The notes: generated from the sequence alone by a model not told the origin. Counted from the first letter of the stretch, positions 1 to 10,006 are shown. The stretch is 64,000 nucleotides of DNA from Pseudomonadales bacterium (GCA_012103505.1 WLWP01000001.1:1736001-1800000); one strand, 5' to 3'. Numbers and translations are program-made.

Positions 1-2
1 TT

Positions 3-587
3 TGTGCTGGAGCTGATCTGAAAAGTCCGCCGGGGCAATTAGTCGATGGCCAACGTACCATCACCTACCCCGACATTCTCAATATGGTTATGGACAGCCC
101 AAAGCCTGTGATAGCGGCTATTAACGGGGCGGCGTTCGCTGGAGGGTTGGGGCTTGTCGGTGCAGCCGACATCACGGTCGCGGTCGAAGATGTTCAATTT
201 AGTTTTAGTGAAGTACGGATAGGTGTAATTCCCGCCGTCATTTCTGTTGTGTGTCTACCGAAACTGGGGACACATCACGGCATGAAGCTTTTTCTAACAG
301 GCGAGCGATTCACCGGCGCACAAGCAGTGAACATGGGGTTTGTGCATCGCGCGGTCCCCGCAGACGAGCTGATCTCAGCGGTCCAAGAGGAAATCGACAT
401 GATTAATCTTGGGGGTCCTATTGCGGTGCAAGAGTGCAAAAAACTAGTTCGTCAGGTACCGCAACTGTCGCGCGAAGAAGGATTCGAACTTACGGGTGAG
501 TGGTCAGGGCGCATGTTTAGGTCCGATGAAGGTGCCGAGGGCATGGCTGCCTTTAGAGAAAAACGCAATGCGTCTTGGATAGTCTAA
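3..587 (+). CDS. Enoyl-CoA hydratase/isomerase (crotonase) family protein, 5' end outside window
   Basis: This is the C-terminal part of a crotonase-fold protein. The reading frame is open from base 3 and begins with CAGADLK, the usual first oxyanion-hole segment, so the true start lies upstream. The second oxyanion segment follows as AAINGAAFAGGLGL, and the C-terminal helices are present. Such enzymes hydrate or isomerise acyl-CoA thioesters in fatty-acid or branched-chain amino-acid breakdown. The propionyl-CoA carboxylase genes about 3.4 kb downstream fit a short-chain acyl-CoA context. The exact substrate (for example methylglutaconyl-CoA) cannot be read from the sequence. Confidence 0.88.
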   Translation, partial: CAGADLKSPPGQLVDGQRTITYPDILNMVMDSPKPVIAAINGAAFAGGLGLVGAADITVAVEDVQFSFSEVRIGVIPAVISVVCLPKLGTHHGMKLFLTGERFTGAQAVNMGFVHRAVPADELISAVQEEIDMINLGGPIAVQECKKLVRQVPQLSREEGFELTGEWSGRMFRSDEGAEGMAAFREKRNASWIV

Positions 588-807
588 TCGCCAGCGACGA
601 AGCCAATACCTAGCCTATGGGCAAAGAGGACTTTAACAAAGCGGAACACGGCCAACGTGTACAGCCCCTTCGCCCATCGCTGCCGCTCACACATGATCTC
701 GCCTTGTCCGATTCGGAAAGGAAAAGGAAAGCCGGACTCAATCCCTAGTCCGATTGAATCGTGTGAGACAAAATCCACAACCAATGTAGGCTAACGTTGA
801 CCTAGCG

Positions 808-1722
808 CTATCCTGACAACAACTCGCGGGGAGCCATCCACCCTCTTTGATCGTGCCACTGTTTTAGAATTGCGAACGCCCCAACCGCACGCGGTTTCCG
901 TTGCACGGCTGCTACCTGCGCACGCCAGCGCGACAACTTTTCTGAAGGCCAACGTGACTGCCGACTAGGAGTTAAGGCTTGAACGTATGTGACGTACTCA
1001 CTTAAAGACGTCTTAACAAGCGGCTGCAGTTTAACGCCTGCAAAAAGTGGCTTGACCCGGTCTTCAACCAAAGACGAATCATCCAAATCACGGCATCGAA
1101 CCTGAATAGACGTGTGTTCGGACTCCGTAATCGTCTTCGCGATCTTCGCCCGAATCGGATTTAAATCCACATATGCCATCGCAGCAAGAACAGAACTCTC
1201 ATCTAGCAGGGCACAAGAATAAAATCTTTGCTCAAAGAAATGTCCAGAGCAGTCATCTTCCAAATTCGCACGACGCGCAATCGGTTGTTTGAGTAACTTC
1301 ATGAACACCGAAAGCGAACACAACTTTAACCGCAGGCTCTCAACGCGCGCTTGATCGCTCAAGATCGCCTGACGGATAACATCGTGATACTTCTGGTCGA
1401 TTCGCCCTTCGTGCACCTTCGGCGGGCAAACCCTCAGCCATCGATCAACGACCTCATGGTCTGTCCATTCATCTCCAGCATGGGGGTCGTAATGCAGGAC
1501 TAAGTGGAAGTGATTGGACATTATTGAGTACGCATAGACATCTACCGAAAAAGCGCTGGCAAGGCGACTCAACCGTTCAAGGAGCCACTCCTTTCGGTGG
1601 CTGTAGTCTCGACCTGTCAAGCGATCGAAGCCGCAAAGCCAGCTACGCCGCACACAGCGAGATACAATGTGATAACAAAGCGCCTGATTCGGATCGACTA
1701 ATTGGTGTCGAGGTGTTGCCAT
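808..1722 (-). CDS. REP-associated tyrosine transposase (RAYT, Y1_Tnp / IS200-like family)
   Basis: The protein belongs to the Y1 single-strand transposase family. The HUH metal-binding motif is visible as HFHLVLH after the typical segment YSIMSNHFH, and an early segment, YHIVSRC, is also characteristic. RAYTs are domesticated relatives of IS200/IS605 transposases that act on short palindromic REP sequences. I prefer the ATG at 1722 (MATPRHQ), because the longer frame starts with a TTG at 1764 and family members usually begin near MATPR. No terminal inverted repeats or second transposase gene were seen, so it appears to be a lone RAYT. A 32-bp tandem repeat lies just upstream (1814-1887). It separates the crotonase from the carboxylase genes. 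Confidence 0.85.
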   Translation of the reverse strand: MATPRHQLVDPNQALCYHIVSRCVRRSWLCGFDRLTGRDYSHRKEWLLERLSRLASAFSVDVYAYSIMSNHFHLVLHYDPHAGDEWTDHEVVDRWLRVCPPKVHEGRIDQKYHDVIRQAILSDQARVESLRLKLCSLSVFMKLLKQPIARRANLEDDCSGHFFEQRFYSCALLDESSVLAAMAYVDLNPIRAKIAKTITESEHTSIQVRCRDLDDSSLVEDRVKPLFAGVKLQPLVKTSLSEYVTYVQALTPSRQSRWPSEKLSRWRAQVAAVQRKPRAVGAFAILKQWHDQRGWMAPRELLSG

Positions 1723-1813
1723 TTCGTCAGTATCTTTGAACAAGGAGAGCTCACAATTAGACAATAACCCATCCTAACGACAGACTTCTCTTCGTCTTCG
1801 TAAGCCACAAAAT

Positions 1814-1887
1814 TTGTGTGTCTTGTTGGGGGAAATCGTGTGTCTTGTGTCTAGGTTGTGTGTCTTGTTGGAGGAAATCGTGTGTCT
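1814..1887. repeat. Two direct copies of a 32-bp sequence upstream of the RAYT gene
   Basis: Copies occupy 1814-1845 and 1856-1887, differ at one base (TTGTTGGGGG against TTGTTGGAGG) and are spaced 42 bp start to start. Both contain the strings TGTGTGTCTTGTTGG and AAATCGTGTGTCT. The second copy runs two bases into the stop codon of the nucleoside hydrolase gene. The position beside a RAYT gene suggests a link to its target sequences, but no clear REP palindrome was found. Confidence 0.8.
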
Positions 1888-2815
1888 AGGTTGAGGAGTT
1901 GTCCAGCAGCGTGGAGAGGAGGACTTCGCGGGCTTTTTTGGCATCGATTTTTGTCGCCACGCGACAGTTGGCAGGATTGCGCGCGTGTGTCCGTCGTTGA
2001 TCGAAGAGGGTCATGCCGCGGGTGAGTTCGCCGGATAGTTCGACGTCGACATACATATCTTCGAACTCAAACAGCTGCGGGTGCGTCAACGCTAGCACCG
2101 CACAAGGATCGTGTAACGCCGCCCTTCGTTCACCGACGATTGCATCCATCCGCTCATGCATATAAGTATAGAGTTCCGCAATGAAACTAGGCACCCGCTG
2201 ATCAGCCGCTGCTAAGGTCTCGACAAAATCATCATCCGATAAAAACTGCTGCGTTAGGTTCAGTCCACAGATGATAGGATTTAAACCAGCGGTTAAGACT
2301 GTCCGCGCAGCTTCCGGATCTGCCCAGATATTAAACTCTGCGGCAGGGGTTGCATTACCTGAACCTGTACTGCCACCCATGATTGAAAGCCCAGCAACGC
2401 GGCTTACGATGGCTGGGTATTCCTCAATCGCGAGAGCAATATTGGTCAGTGGTCCAACCGCGACCAACCAAAGATCATCAATCGCTCGAGCTTGTTCGAT
2501 GATGTGGCTAACAGCATCCTCGCTAGCCACTTCGGTCGTTGGCTGAGGCAAATCTGTACCACCAAACCCTGTCTTGCCATGCACATGCTGGGCATCTCTA
2601 ACCTCCCCTCCTAGGGATTGGTAGGCTCCAGAATGAACAGGAATATTAGTACCTAACAACTCAACGAGCGCCAGTGCATTTCTTGTCGTGTTAGCGAGAT
2701 CTGTATTGCCAGCGACAGTGGTGATCGAGGTCAAGTTGGCGAGCTTGTTAGCTAAGAGGATCGCAACCGCATCGTCGTGGCCGGGGTCGCAATCGATCAG
2801 GATATTGAGAGTCAC
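1886..2815 (-). CDS. Inosine/uridine-preferring nucleoside hydrolase family protein
   Basis: The N-terminus carries the family calcium-binding signature DCDPGHDDAVAI (residues about 8-19), which coordinates Ca2+ and the ribose. Length (309 aa) matches the IUNH family, and a later segment, EFNIWADPEAA, is the usual substrate-loop region. These enzymes split nucleosides into base and ribose for purine or pyrimidine salvage, normally in the cytoplasm. The start is a GTG at 2815 that overlaps the TGA of the upstream secreted-protein gene by four bases, so the two are probably translationally coupled. The base preference cannot be predicted. Why it sits with a secreted protein of unknown function is unclear. 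Confidence 0.9.
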   Translation of the reverse strand: MTLNILIDCDPGHDDAVAILLANKLANLTSITTVAGNTDLANTTRNALALVELLGTNIPVHSGAYQSLGGEVRDAQHVHGKTGFGGTDLPQPTTEVASEDAVSHIIEQARAIDDLWLVAVGPLTNIALAIEEYPAIVSRVAGLSIMGGSTGSGNATPAAEFNIWADPEAARTVLTAGLNPIICGLNLTQQFLSDDDFVETLAAADQRVPSFIAELYTYMHERMDAIVGERRAALHDPCAVLALTHPQLFEFEDMYVDVELSGELTRGMTLFDQRRTHARNPANCRVATKIDAKKAREVLLSTLLDNSST

Positions 2816-3837
2816 AAATCTGCCTCTAACAGTCGCGCACCACGCATCACGTTCCCGATCGCATAGTTGCCTTCATGACAGGCAAATTCGTAAACCTTGC
2901 CTACTGCAGAACGCCAAACGTATTCACCTTTCCAAGTGACGGCCCAAATTGTCGGGTCATCTATCTCAAACTGGTACAGTATCGAACCATCAGGTTGTTT
3001 CGTAAAACGCTCTATCACATGGAGGTTTTCGTCCGCGCCACTGAGCGCTGGTGTTTCATTAAAGTTGGTTGTATCGACGACCAACGTAGCACCTTCCCAG
3101 CGCCCAACTGAATCACCTAACCAGGTCTGAATTTCAGGAGGCCGATGCGGTTGATTCATGCGTACGATCCGCGCGTCGTGGATCATTTCCGTTAGGATCA
3201 TGATCGCGCCGTCGGTTTGAACGATCCGTTTGTAGTTGTTGTAGTAGTTCGGCAACATCGGCGGGCCTGCGGTCGAGCGCGAACCGACGATGCATCGCTC
3301 AGCTAAGGATCTTTGCTCGATATGGTCATAAGGACCCGATGGATCACCATCATCCACCCACCATGCCCGACTTCCATCCAAGCCCACCGTAGGATCGGGG
3401 CTTCGCCAAACGATACGCCATTCATCCAAAAAACCCTGTAAGCGTTCTGCGCCATATTTGGTCATCGCCGGTTTGCGACCGTTACTTGGCTCAAACAATA
3501 TCGAGGTCCGAAACTTGCCATCAACGAGACTCGGACTTTCCCCAAAATCCATCCAAAACAGGTTGTAGCCTTGACTGACGTATGTCGTACTTTTCAATTC
3601 TTTGCGTTCTGCGTCTTGATCCGCCTGTACCAAGCTTTCGAAACGGGTTGTAATCTGACTGGCTTGTTCGGGGGTGAGGTTGAGACTCTCACCAAATTGC
3701 TCAGGTCGCTCTAGCGGCGTGAACGTGCCGACATCATAGGTGCCACTGAGGTCCGTTACAGACACGCCCTCCTCCGCTTTCACGGTAAAAGAACTAGCGG
3801 CAAGCAAAACGGTTAGCAGAGGTAGTATTTTTCTCAT
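2812..3837 (-). CDS. Secreted protein of unknown function (WxGDSxGRWEG family)
   Basis: The 341-residue protein begins with a clear signal peptide (MRKILPLLTVLLAASSF, cleavage near AEE). I recognise a motif, TWLGDSVGRWEGATLVVDT, that recurs in a large group of uncharacterised secreted proteins in Acidobacteriota and Gammaproteobacteria. The protein at 28074-28940 has the related string WMGQSYGYWDGDTLVI and is probably a distant paralogue. No catalytic motif is evident. The gene is coupled by overlap to the nucleoside hydrolase downstream and is divergent from pccB. I do not assign a function. Confidence 0.75.
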   Translation of the reverse strand: MRKILPLLTVLLAASSFTVKAEEGVSVTDLSGTYDVGTFTPLERPEQFGESLNLTPEQASQITTRFESLVQADQDAERKELKSTTYVSQGYNLFWMDFGESPSLVDGKFRTSILFEPSNGRKPAMTKYGAERLQGFLDEWRIVWRSPDPTVGLDGSRAWWVDDGDPSGPYDHIEQRSLAERCIVGSRSTAGPPMLPNYYNNYKRIVQTDGAIMILTEMIHDARIVRMNQPHRPPEIQTWLGDSVGRWEGATLVVDTTNFNETPALSGADENLHVIERFTKQPDGSILYQFEIDDPTIWAVTWKGEYVWRSAVGKVYEFACHEGNYAIGNVMRGARLLEADL

Positions 3838-3964
3838 CTTTCAGATGATGCACCGCCCTTTTCGGAAAGACCAGGCTGAACATGTACCTCGAGCGCAAGG
3901 TTCTAGATCGACCAATCTGCCTGTATCATTCGCGGCTGCTTATAACTAAAACTATGAGATTTAC

Positions 3965-5497
3965 ATGCAGACGATCCTGGAAAAGCTTAAGGAGAAAGAA
4001 GAGGCAGCTCTCCTAGGCGGTGGTGAACATCGGATTCATCAACAACATCTGAAAGGTAAGCTAACCGCGCGTGAGCGCATCGACATATTGCTCGATGAAG
4101 GCAGCTTCGAAGAGTGGGACAAGTTCGTCGAGCACCGCTCCACAGATTTCGGCATGGAAGAACAGAAAATCCCTGGGGATGGTGTTGTTACCGGCTATGG
4201 CACCATCAACGGACGCTTGGTATTCGTGTACAGCCAAGATTTCACGGTGTTTGGCGGGGCTCTTTCGGAAGCGCATGCCGAAAAGATTTGCAAGGTGATG
4301 GACCAAGCCATGAAGGTCGGCGCACCAGTGATTGGCTTAAACGATTCAGGTGGCGCTCGCATACAAGAAGGGGTCGCGTCCCTTGGTGGTTACGCAGAGA
4401 TCTTTCAGCGCAACGTCCTGGCATCTGGCGTCGTTCCGCAACTTTCCTTAGTGATGGGTCCGTGCGCGGGTGGTGCGGTTTACTCACCGGCCATGACCGA
4501 CTTCATCTTCATGGTCGAAGATTCCGCCTACATGTTTGTCACCGGACCGGATGTCGTTAAAACCGTGACGCACGAAGAAGTTACGCCTGAAGAGTTGGGC
4601 GGTGCCAGCGTCCATACCAAAAAGTCTGGTGTCGCAGATCTATCTTTCGAAAACGACCTTGAAGCGATACAGCGCACACGTACATTTTTCGACTTCCTCC
4701 CGGCCAACAACCGCGAGAAGCCACCACGTTGGCCGACGGAAGACTCGGCACATCGACATGAGCCCTCTCTCAATACAATTATTCCTACTGAATCAACCAA
4801 GCCCTACGACATCAAAGAGGTCATAACCAAGGTTGCCGACGAAGGAGACTTCTTCGAGCTACAACCGAACTTCGCTCAGAACATGGTTATTGGATTTATC
4901 CGCCTGCAAGGCTCGACGATAGGCGTGGTCGCCAATCAACCGATGGTGTTGGCGGGTAGTCTAGACATTAACTCTTCCAAAAAAGGCGCTCGCTTCGTGC
5001 GCTTTTGCGACGCATTCAATATCCCTATCTGGACTCTCGTTGATGTGACTGGGTTTATGCCTGGTACAGCTCAAGAATACGGCGGCATCATTAAAAACGG
5101 CGCTAAGCTTCTCTATGCCTACGCAGAATGTACCGTACCCAAAGTAACCTTGATTACGCGCAAAGCGTACGGTGGTGCATATGATGTTATGGCTTCCAAA
5201 CACCTGCGCGGTGATGTGAACCTAGCCTGGCCCACGGCGGAAATTGCAGTCATGGGCGCCAAGGGTGCTGTGGAAATCATTTTCCGCAAGGAGCTCGGCG
5301 ATGAAGAAGGTATCCAAAGACGTACCGATGAATACCAAGAGCTCTTCGCCAATCCATTTGTTGCAGCATCTCGCGGTTACGTCGACGACGTCATCAAACC
5401 CAGCGAAACAAGGGAGCGTGTGTGTCGCTCTTTCGCCATGCTAAGAGACAAGCAGCTGGAAAACCCCTGGCGCAAACACGGCAACATCCCGCTTTAG
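3965..5497 (+). CDS. pccB: Propionyl-CoA carboxylase, carboxyltransferase (beta) subunit
   Basis: The 510-residue protein is a biotin-dependent acyl-CoA carboxyltransferase. The N-terminal half has the crotonase-like acyl-CoA binding core with GGALSEAH and [10 protein letters not shown]. The C-terminal half has the biotin-side segment with [12 protein letters not shown] and [13 protein letters not shown]. Length and wording match PccB rather than the longer methylcrotonyl-CoA carboxylase beta subunit. It transfers CO2 from carboxybiotin on PccA to propionyl-CoA to form (S)-methylmalonyl-CoA. It is followed nine bases later by pccA, and the epimerase and mutase that finish the route to succinyl-CoA lie at 9.5-12.1 kb. 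The ribosome-binding site before the ATG is weak (GAGA). Confidence 0.93.
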   Translation: MQTILEKLKEKEEAALLGGGEHRIHQQHLKGKLTARERIDILLDEGSFEEWDKFVEHRSTDFGMEEQKIPGDGVVTGYGTINGRLVFVYSQDFTVFGGALSEAHAEKICKVMDQAMKVGAPVIGLNDSGGARIQEGVASLGGYAEIFQRNVLASGVVPQLSLVMGPCAGGAVYSPAMTDFIFMVEDSAYMFVTGPDVVKTVTHEEVTPEELGGASVHTKKSGVADLSFENDLEAIQRTRTFFDFLPANNREKPPRWPTEDSAHRHEPSLNTIIPTESTKPYDIKEVITKVADEGDFFELQPNFAQNMVIGFIRLQGSTIGVVANQPMVLAGSLDINSSKKGARFVRFCDAFNIPIWTLVDVTGFMPGTAQEYGGIIKNGAKLLYAYAECTVPKVTLITRKAYGGAYDVMASKHLRGDVNLAWPTAEIAVMGAKGAVEIIFRKELGDEEGIQRRTDEYQELFANPFVAASRGYVDDVIKPSETRERVCRSFAMLRDKQLENPWRKHGNIPL

Positions 5498-5506
5498 AGG
5501 TCAACT

Positions 5507-7492
5507 ATGTTCGAAAAAATTCTAATCGCTAATCGCGGAGAGATCGCTTGCCGCGTAGTAAAGACTGCTCGAGCCATGGGCATCAAAACCGTCGCCGTGT
5601 ACTCAGACGCAGATGCCAGCGCCTTGCACGCTCGTATGGCAGACGAAGCTGTGCACATTGGTGCTGCGGCCTCCTCAGAGAGCTATCTGAGAGCCGATCG
5701 GATTATAAAGGCTTGCAAGGACACAGGCGCGCAAGCAGTTCATCCTGGCTACGGCTTTCTTTCGGAAAACGCTGACTTTTGTGAAGCCCTCGCAGCTGAA
5801 GACATCGCTTTCATTGGACCCGGCGTCAAAGCCATCACCTCCATGGGTGACAAGATCACTTCCAAGCGCATCGCCCAAGAAGCCGGAGTGAATACCATTC
5901 CTGGCTATACCGATGTGATCAGCGGTCCAGACCACGCGGTGGAAGTCTCTCAAGAGATCGGCTACCCGGTCATGCTCAAAGCAAGCGCTGGTGGTGGCGG
6001 CAAGGGTATGCGCGTTGTGTGGAACGACGACGAATGCCGTGATGGGTTTGAACGCGCCACCAACGAAGCTAAATCAAGCTTTGGTGACGATCGTGTGTTT
6101 GCAGAAAAATTCATTGAAGAACCTCGCCACATAGAAATTCAGGTTTTAGCTGACAAGCACGGCAACGCAGTCTATCTAGGCGAGCGCGAATGCTCGATAC
6201 AACGACGCCATCAAAAAGTCATTGAAGAGGCCCCATCGCCTTTTCTTGATGAAGCCACACGCAAAGCAATGGGTGAACAAGCCGTCGCGTTAGCGCGCGC
6301 CGTTGACTACAGCTCAGCAGGCACAGTGGAATTTATCGTCGATGCCAACAAGAACTTCTTTTTCTTGGAGATGAACACTCGCCTTCAGGTCGAGCACCCA
6401 GTGACTGAATTCATCACCGGACAAGATCTCGTCGAGCATATGATCAAGATCGCTAACAACGAAGAACTCACTTTGACCCAGGACGAGGTCAAACTCACAG
6501 GCTGGTCACTCGAGACGCGGGTTTATGCGGAAGATCCCTTTCGCAACTTCTTGCCTTCGATCGGTAGACTCTCTAAGTACTCTCCTCCGACAGAAACAGA
6601 CACCGTTCGGGTAGATACGGGTATCGAAGAAGGTAGCGAAGTGTCGATGTTCTACGATCCGATGATCGCCAAGCTGGTGACATATGGTCAGACACGCGAC
6701 GAAGCTATCGAAAATATGGCTGGCGCACTGGATGCATATTATATCCGCGGTGTGAACCACAACATCAGCTTTCTCAACGCGCTGATCATGCACCCCCGCT
6801 TTAAAGAAGGCCGTCTCACGACCAACTTTATCGCAGAAGAATATCCCGATGGCTTTCACGCAGAAGACGTACCACAGTCTGACCCGCTTATCCCCGTCGT
6901 AGTCGCAGCAAGTATTCATGCAAAAAAACAAGCGCGAGCACGCGAAATTTCAGGACAAACACGTCGCTTTGAAATTGAAACCGGGAGCACCTTGGTCGTG
7001 ATCGCCAACGACACACATTACCCGATCGCGATTACGCCGACCGACAAAGGCTATGATATCGATCACCAAGGGAGCAACTACAGTGTCAACTTAGACTGGC
7101 AGATCGGACAACCCTTAGTCTTCGCAGAAGTGAATGACCAATCCGTTGCTGTGCAAATAGACCCCAGCAAAGCCGGTTATCGCACTTTTCATCGTGGTGC
7201 CGAAACTGATATGCAAATCATGTCGCCCAAAGCTGCTGCACTGAACGAGCACATGATTGCAAAAGTCCCACCCGACCTTTCTAAATTTTTACTCTCTCCG
7301 ATGCCTGGCCTCCTGATCCGGATGTCAGTGCAGGTGGGAGAAGAAATCAAAGCGGGCGAAGAGCTAGCTGTCGTTGAAGCAATGAAGATGGAGAACAGTT
7401 TGCGGGCCGAAGAAGACGTCGTGATCGCAAAGGTTATGGCAGAGGAAGGCGACAGTCTGATGGTTGACCAAACTATCCTCGAGTTCGAATAG
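5507..7492 (+). CDS. pccA: Propionyl-CoA carboxylase, biotin carboxylase / BCCP (alpha) subunit
   Basis: The 661-residue protein has an N-terminal biotin carboxylase module starting FEKILIANRGEIACRV, an ATP-grasp core with KASAGGGGKGMR and EMNTRLQVEHPVTE, then a linker domain, and a C-terminal biotinyl domain. The biotin attachment motif EAMKMEN places the modified lysine at residue 627. It carboxylates biotin with ATP and bicarbonate and partners PccB. The start is an ATG preceded by GAGG. The stop codon overlaps the GTG of the following peptidase gene by one base, so the three genes form a likely operon. Confidence 0.93.
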   Translation: MFEKILIANRGEIACRVVKTARAMGIKTVAVYSDADASALHARMADEAVHIGAAASSESYLRADRIIKACKDTGAQAVHPGYGFLSENADFCEALAAEDIAFIGPGVKAITSMGDKITSKRIAQEAGVNTIPGYTDVISGPDHAVEVSQEIGYPVMLKASAGGGGKGMRVVWNDDECRDGFERATNEAKSSFGDDRVFAEKFIEEPRHIEIQVLADKHGNAVYLGERECSIQRRHQKVIEEAPSPFLDEATRKAMGEQAVALARAVDYSSAGTVEFIVDANKNFFFLEMNTRLQVEHPVTEFITGQDLVEHMIKIANNEELTLTQDEVKLTGWSLETRVYAEDPFRNFLPSIGRLSKYSPPTETDTVRVDTGIEEGSEVSMFYDPMIAKLVTYGQTRDEAIENMAGALDAYYIRGVNHNISFLNALIMHPRFKEGRLTTNFIAEEYPDGFHAEDVPQSDPLIPVVVAASIHAKKQARAREISGQTRRFEIETGSTLVVIANDTHYPIAITPTDKGYDIDHQGSNYSVNLDWQIGQPLVFAEVNDQSVAVQIDPSKAGYRTFHRGAETDMQIMSPKAAALNEHMIAKVPPDLSKFLLSPMPGLLIRMSVQVGEEIKAGEELAVVEAMKMENSLRAEEDVVIAKVMAEEGDSLMVDQTILEFE

Positions 7493-9558
7493 TGCTTATC
7501 CGCCTGTTTCTATGTGCGAGCATGAGCATCCTGCTCACCAGTCATATAGAGGCGGCGGATCCATTCTTGTGGCTCGAGTCCATTGATCATGAGGATGTAA
7601 ATAACTGGGTCGCCAGCCGCAACCAAGCAACCGCTGAGGATTACACCCAGACTAAGAACTTCTCGAATCTCAAACAGCGTCTGACAGAAATCTACGATGC
7701 TGATGACAGAATTCCTTTCGCCAATGTGCACGGCGAGTACCGCTATAACTTTTGGCGAGACGCAAAAAACCCTCGCGGTGTTCTTAGGCGTACATCCAGA
7801 TCCGACTACCGCGGTGCGACCCCGAGCTGGGAAATCGTCTTAGACCTGGATGCACTCGCTGCGAGCGAGGATGAGAACTGGGTCTACAAAGGCATGTCCG
7901 TCCTAACCGACGGCTTCGATCGAACCCTCATCCGTTTATCCAGAGGTGGCGCTGACGCAGTCACTGTTCGCGAATTTGATCTCAAGACTAAGCGGTTCGT
8001 CGAAAAGGGATTTGTTGTCGGCGAGGCAAAAACTCGGATCTCTTGGCTTGATCGGGACACTCTTCTCGTCGGGACCGATACAGGTCCCGCATCGCTTACC
8101 GAATCCGGTTATCCACGCGAGCTGAGGGAATGGCGGCGTGGTACCCGTTTAGCGGATGCGCCTATCGTATTTTCAGGTCAACGTAATGATGTCTCTGTCA
8201 GCGTTTTCACCGATCTAGAGCCAGGCTATGAGCTGGTTATGGCGATCCGCGCCCGGACATTTTATGAGGCAGACTATTTCGTCCGCTACAAAGATCAGTG
8301 GTTGCGCCTTGACCTCCCGAAACAGCTCGATCTTAGGATCCATCGCGGCCAGGTTTTTGTTTCGCCGAAGCAGCCGTGGCGCAGAGATGGTCAAATTTTT
8401 CCTACTGGCAGCTTAGTTTATCTAGACTTGAAGGACCTTATTGCTGGGGTTGGATCTGCACAACTTGTCTATCAAGCGAAGCCCGGTAGTTCTCTCGTCC
8501 AGTTCGTTCCGACCCGCAACAGCCTCATTATCAACGAACTCCACAACGTCACAAATCGACTTTACAACGCCGTACGCAAGGACAATTCGTGGCACCTGGC
8601 TCCCTTACTCGGCAATGAACAAATCGCCCGTATCACCGTAAAGGCAATTCAACCTCATGTTAGCGATCAAATTGAAACTCAGACAACAGGATTTCTGCAG
8701 CCCCTCTCTCTCGCGGAGCACAGCCTTGATTCCGTAAAGCCTCTGTTTGAGAAATCGATGCCCGCGAAGTTCGAAAGCCATGGCCTCACAGCAAAACAAC
8801 ATTGGGTGACTTCAGCGGATGGGACCCAGTTGCCTTACTTTCAGATCGGTCCCAAAGGCGCGAAAAATAAGCCGACAATCCTGTATGGATATGGTGGATT
8901 CGAAATTTCCATGGCGCCCTTCTATTCAACGACAGTGGGGACCGCCTGGCTCTCATCCGGGAATGTCTATGTCGTTGCTAACATCCGCGGCGGTGGCGAG
9001 TTTGGACCCTCGTGGCACCAGGCCGCTTTACGCGAAAACCGTTCGCGCGCCTATGAGGACTTCATAGCTGTCGCCGAAGACTTGATCGCGAGAGGTGTGA
9101 CTAGCACTAAGAAACTCGGCACCACAGGAGGCAGCAACGGCGGTCTCCTCGTTGGCAACATGTTGACGATGCGCCCAGATCTTTTTGGCGCGATTGTATC
9201 CCAAGTACCCCTGCTCGACATGCGTCGATATAACAAACTGCTCGCTGGCGCCTCGTGGGTGGCAGAGTATGGCGATCCGGACGTCGAAGAGGACTGGGCG
9301 TTCATGAAGACGTTCTCCCCATACCACAATGTATCGAAAACGGTGCAGTACCCCCCTACTCTAATCACTTCATCGAAGCGAGATGACCGCGTTCACCCTG
9401 GGCACGCTCGGAAGATGGTCGCAGTGATGGAGTCTCAGGGACACAGTGTCTCCTATTATGAAAACACGGAGGGTGGTCACGCAGGTGCCGCGAACAACAA
9501 ACAGACTGCTTACCGAAATGCCCTAGTGTACGAATTCTTTCGCCAACACTTGGACTAA
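7492..9558 (+). CDS. Prolyl oligopeptidase family serine peptidase (S9A), exported
   Basis: The 688-residue protein starts with a hydrophobic signal sequence (LIRLFLCASMSILLTS, cleavage near EAADP) and then shows the prolyl oligopeptidase layout: a propeller from roughly residue 70 to 400 and an alpha/beta-hydrolase domain at the C-terminus. The nucleophile is Ser548 in TGGSNGG; Asp632 in KRDDRVHPGH and His663 in GGHAG complete the triad. Such enzymes cut short peptides after proline, here probably in the periplasm. The GTG start overlaps the pccA stop, which suggests co-transcription but not a metabolic link. It converges on the epimerase gene with a four-base overlap. Confidence 0.9.
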   Translation: MLIRLFLCASMSILLTSHIEAADPFLWLESIDHEDVNNWVASRNQATAEDYTQTKNFSNLKQRLTEIYDADDRIPFANVHGEYRYNFWRDAKNPRGVLRRTSRSDYRGATPSWEIVLDLDALAASEDENWVYKGMSVLTDGFDRTLIRLSRGGADAVTVREFDLKTKRFVEKGFVVGEAKTRISWLDRDTLLVGTDTGPASLTESGYPRELREWRRGTRLADAPIVFSGQRNDVSVSVFTDLEPGYELVMAIRARTFYEADYFVRYKDQWLRLDLPKQLDLRIHRGQVFVSPKQPWRRDGQIFPTGSLVYLDLKDLIAGVGSAQLVYQAKPGSSLVQFVPTRNSLIINELHNVTNRLYNAVRKDNSWHLAPLLGNEQIARITVKAIQPHVSDQIETQTTGFLQPLSLAEHSLDSVKPLFEKSMPAKFESHGLTAKQHWVTSADGTQLPYFQIGPKGAKNKPTILYGYGGFEISMAPFYSTTVGTAWLSSGNVYVVANIRGGGEFGPSWHQAALRENRSRAYEDFIAVAEDLIARGVTSTKKLGTTGGSNGGLLVGNMLTMRPDLFGAIVSQVPLLDMRRYNKLLAGASWVAEYGDPDVEEDWAFMKTFSPYHNVSKTVQYPPTLITSSKRDDRVHPGHARKMVAVMESQGHSVSYYENTEGGHAGAANNKQTAYRNALVYEFFRQHLD

Positions 9559-9968
9559 GCGGCAGCAACCTCTTCAAGCTCGATCAGCGTGCCCGCAAAA
9601 TCCTTAGGATGAAGAAACACTACCGGCAAACCGTGTGCACCCGTTTTTGGCTGGCCATCGCCCAACACGCGCGCACCTTCGGACACTAACTGGTCGATGG
9701 CAGCGTGGATGTCTTCGACTTCATAGCAAACGTGGTGCATACCGCCACTCGGATTGTTCATTAGGAAGTTGTCGATGGGCGAGTCTTCACCAAACGGATG
9801 CAAAAGCTCAATCTTGGTATTCGGCAGCTCCACAAACACAGTAGTCACACCATGGTCTGGGAGATCTTGCGCTTCGGTAACTGTCGCACCCAATGTGTCC
9901 CGATAGTTTGCTGATGCACCCGCTAAATCCGGGACAACGATAGCAACATGGTTGAGCCTACCAATCAT
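9555..9968 (-). CDS. mce: Methylmalonyl-CoA epimerase (VOC family)
   Basis: This 137-residue protein is a vicinal-oxygen-chelate metalloenzyme. It begins IGRLNHVAIVVPDL and has the metal-ligand segments NHVAIVV, MHHVCYEV and a C-terminal IELEE, as in methylmalonyl-CoA epimerases. It interconverts the S and R forms of methylmalonyl-CoA, linking the carboxylase product to the mutase substrate. It is the second gene of a minus-strand pair after the mutase, 38 bases away, with an AAGGAAA ribosome-binding site. Its stop overlaps that of the convergent peptidase gene. Confidence 0.92.
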   Translation of the reverse strand: MIGRLNHVAIVVPDLAGASANYRDTLGATVTEAQDLPDHGVTTVFVELPNTKIELLHPFGEDSPIDNFLMNNPSGGMHHVCYEVEDIHAAIDQLVSEGARVLGDGQPKTGAHGLPVVFLHPKDFAGTLIELEEVAAA

Positions 9969-10006
9969 CTTTTTTTCCTTTTTGTTATTCGTGCAGGTGT
10001 ATCGCC

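Noticed and set aside
584-784. Small minus-strand frame of 66 residues between the crotonase and RAYT genes
   Set aside because: No family wording, no ribosome-binding site and overlap with the crotonase stop; the 220-base gap holds nothing I can support.
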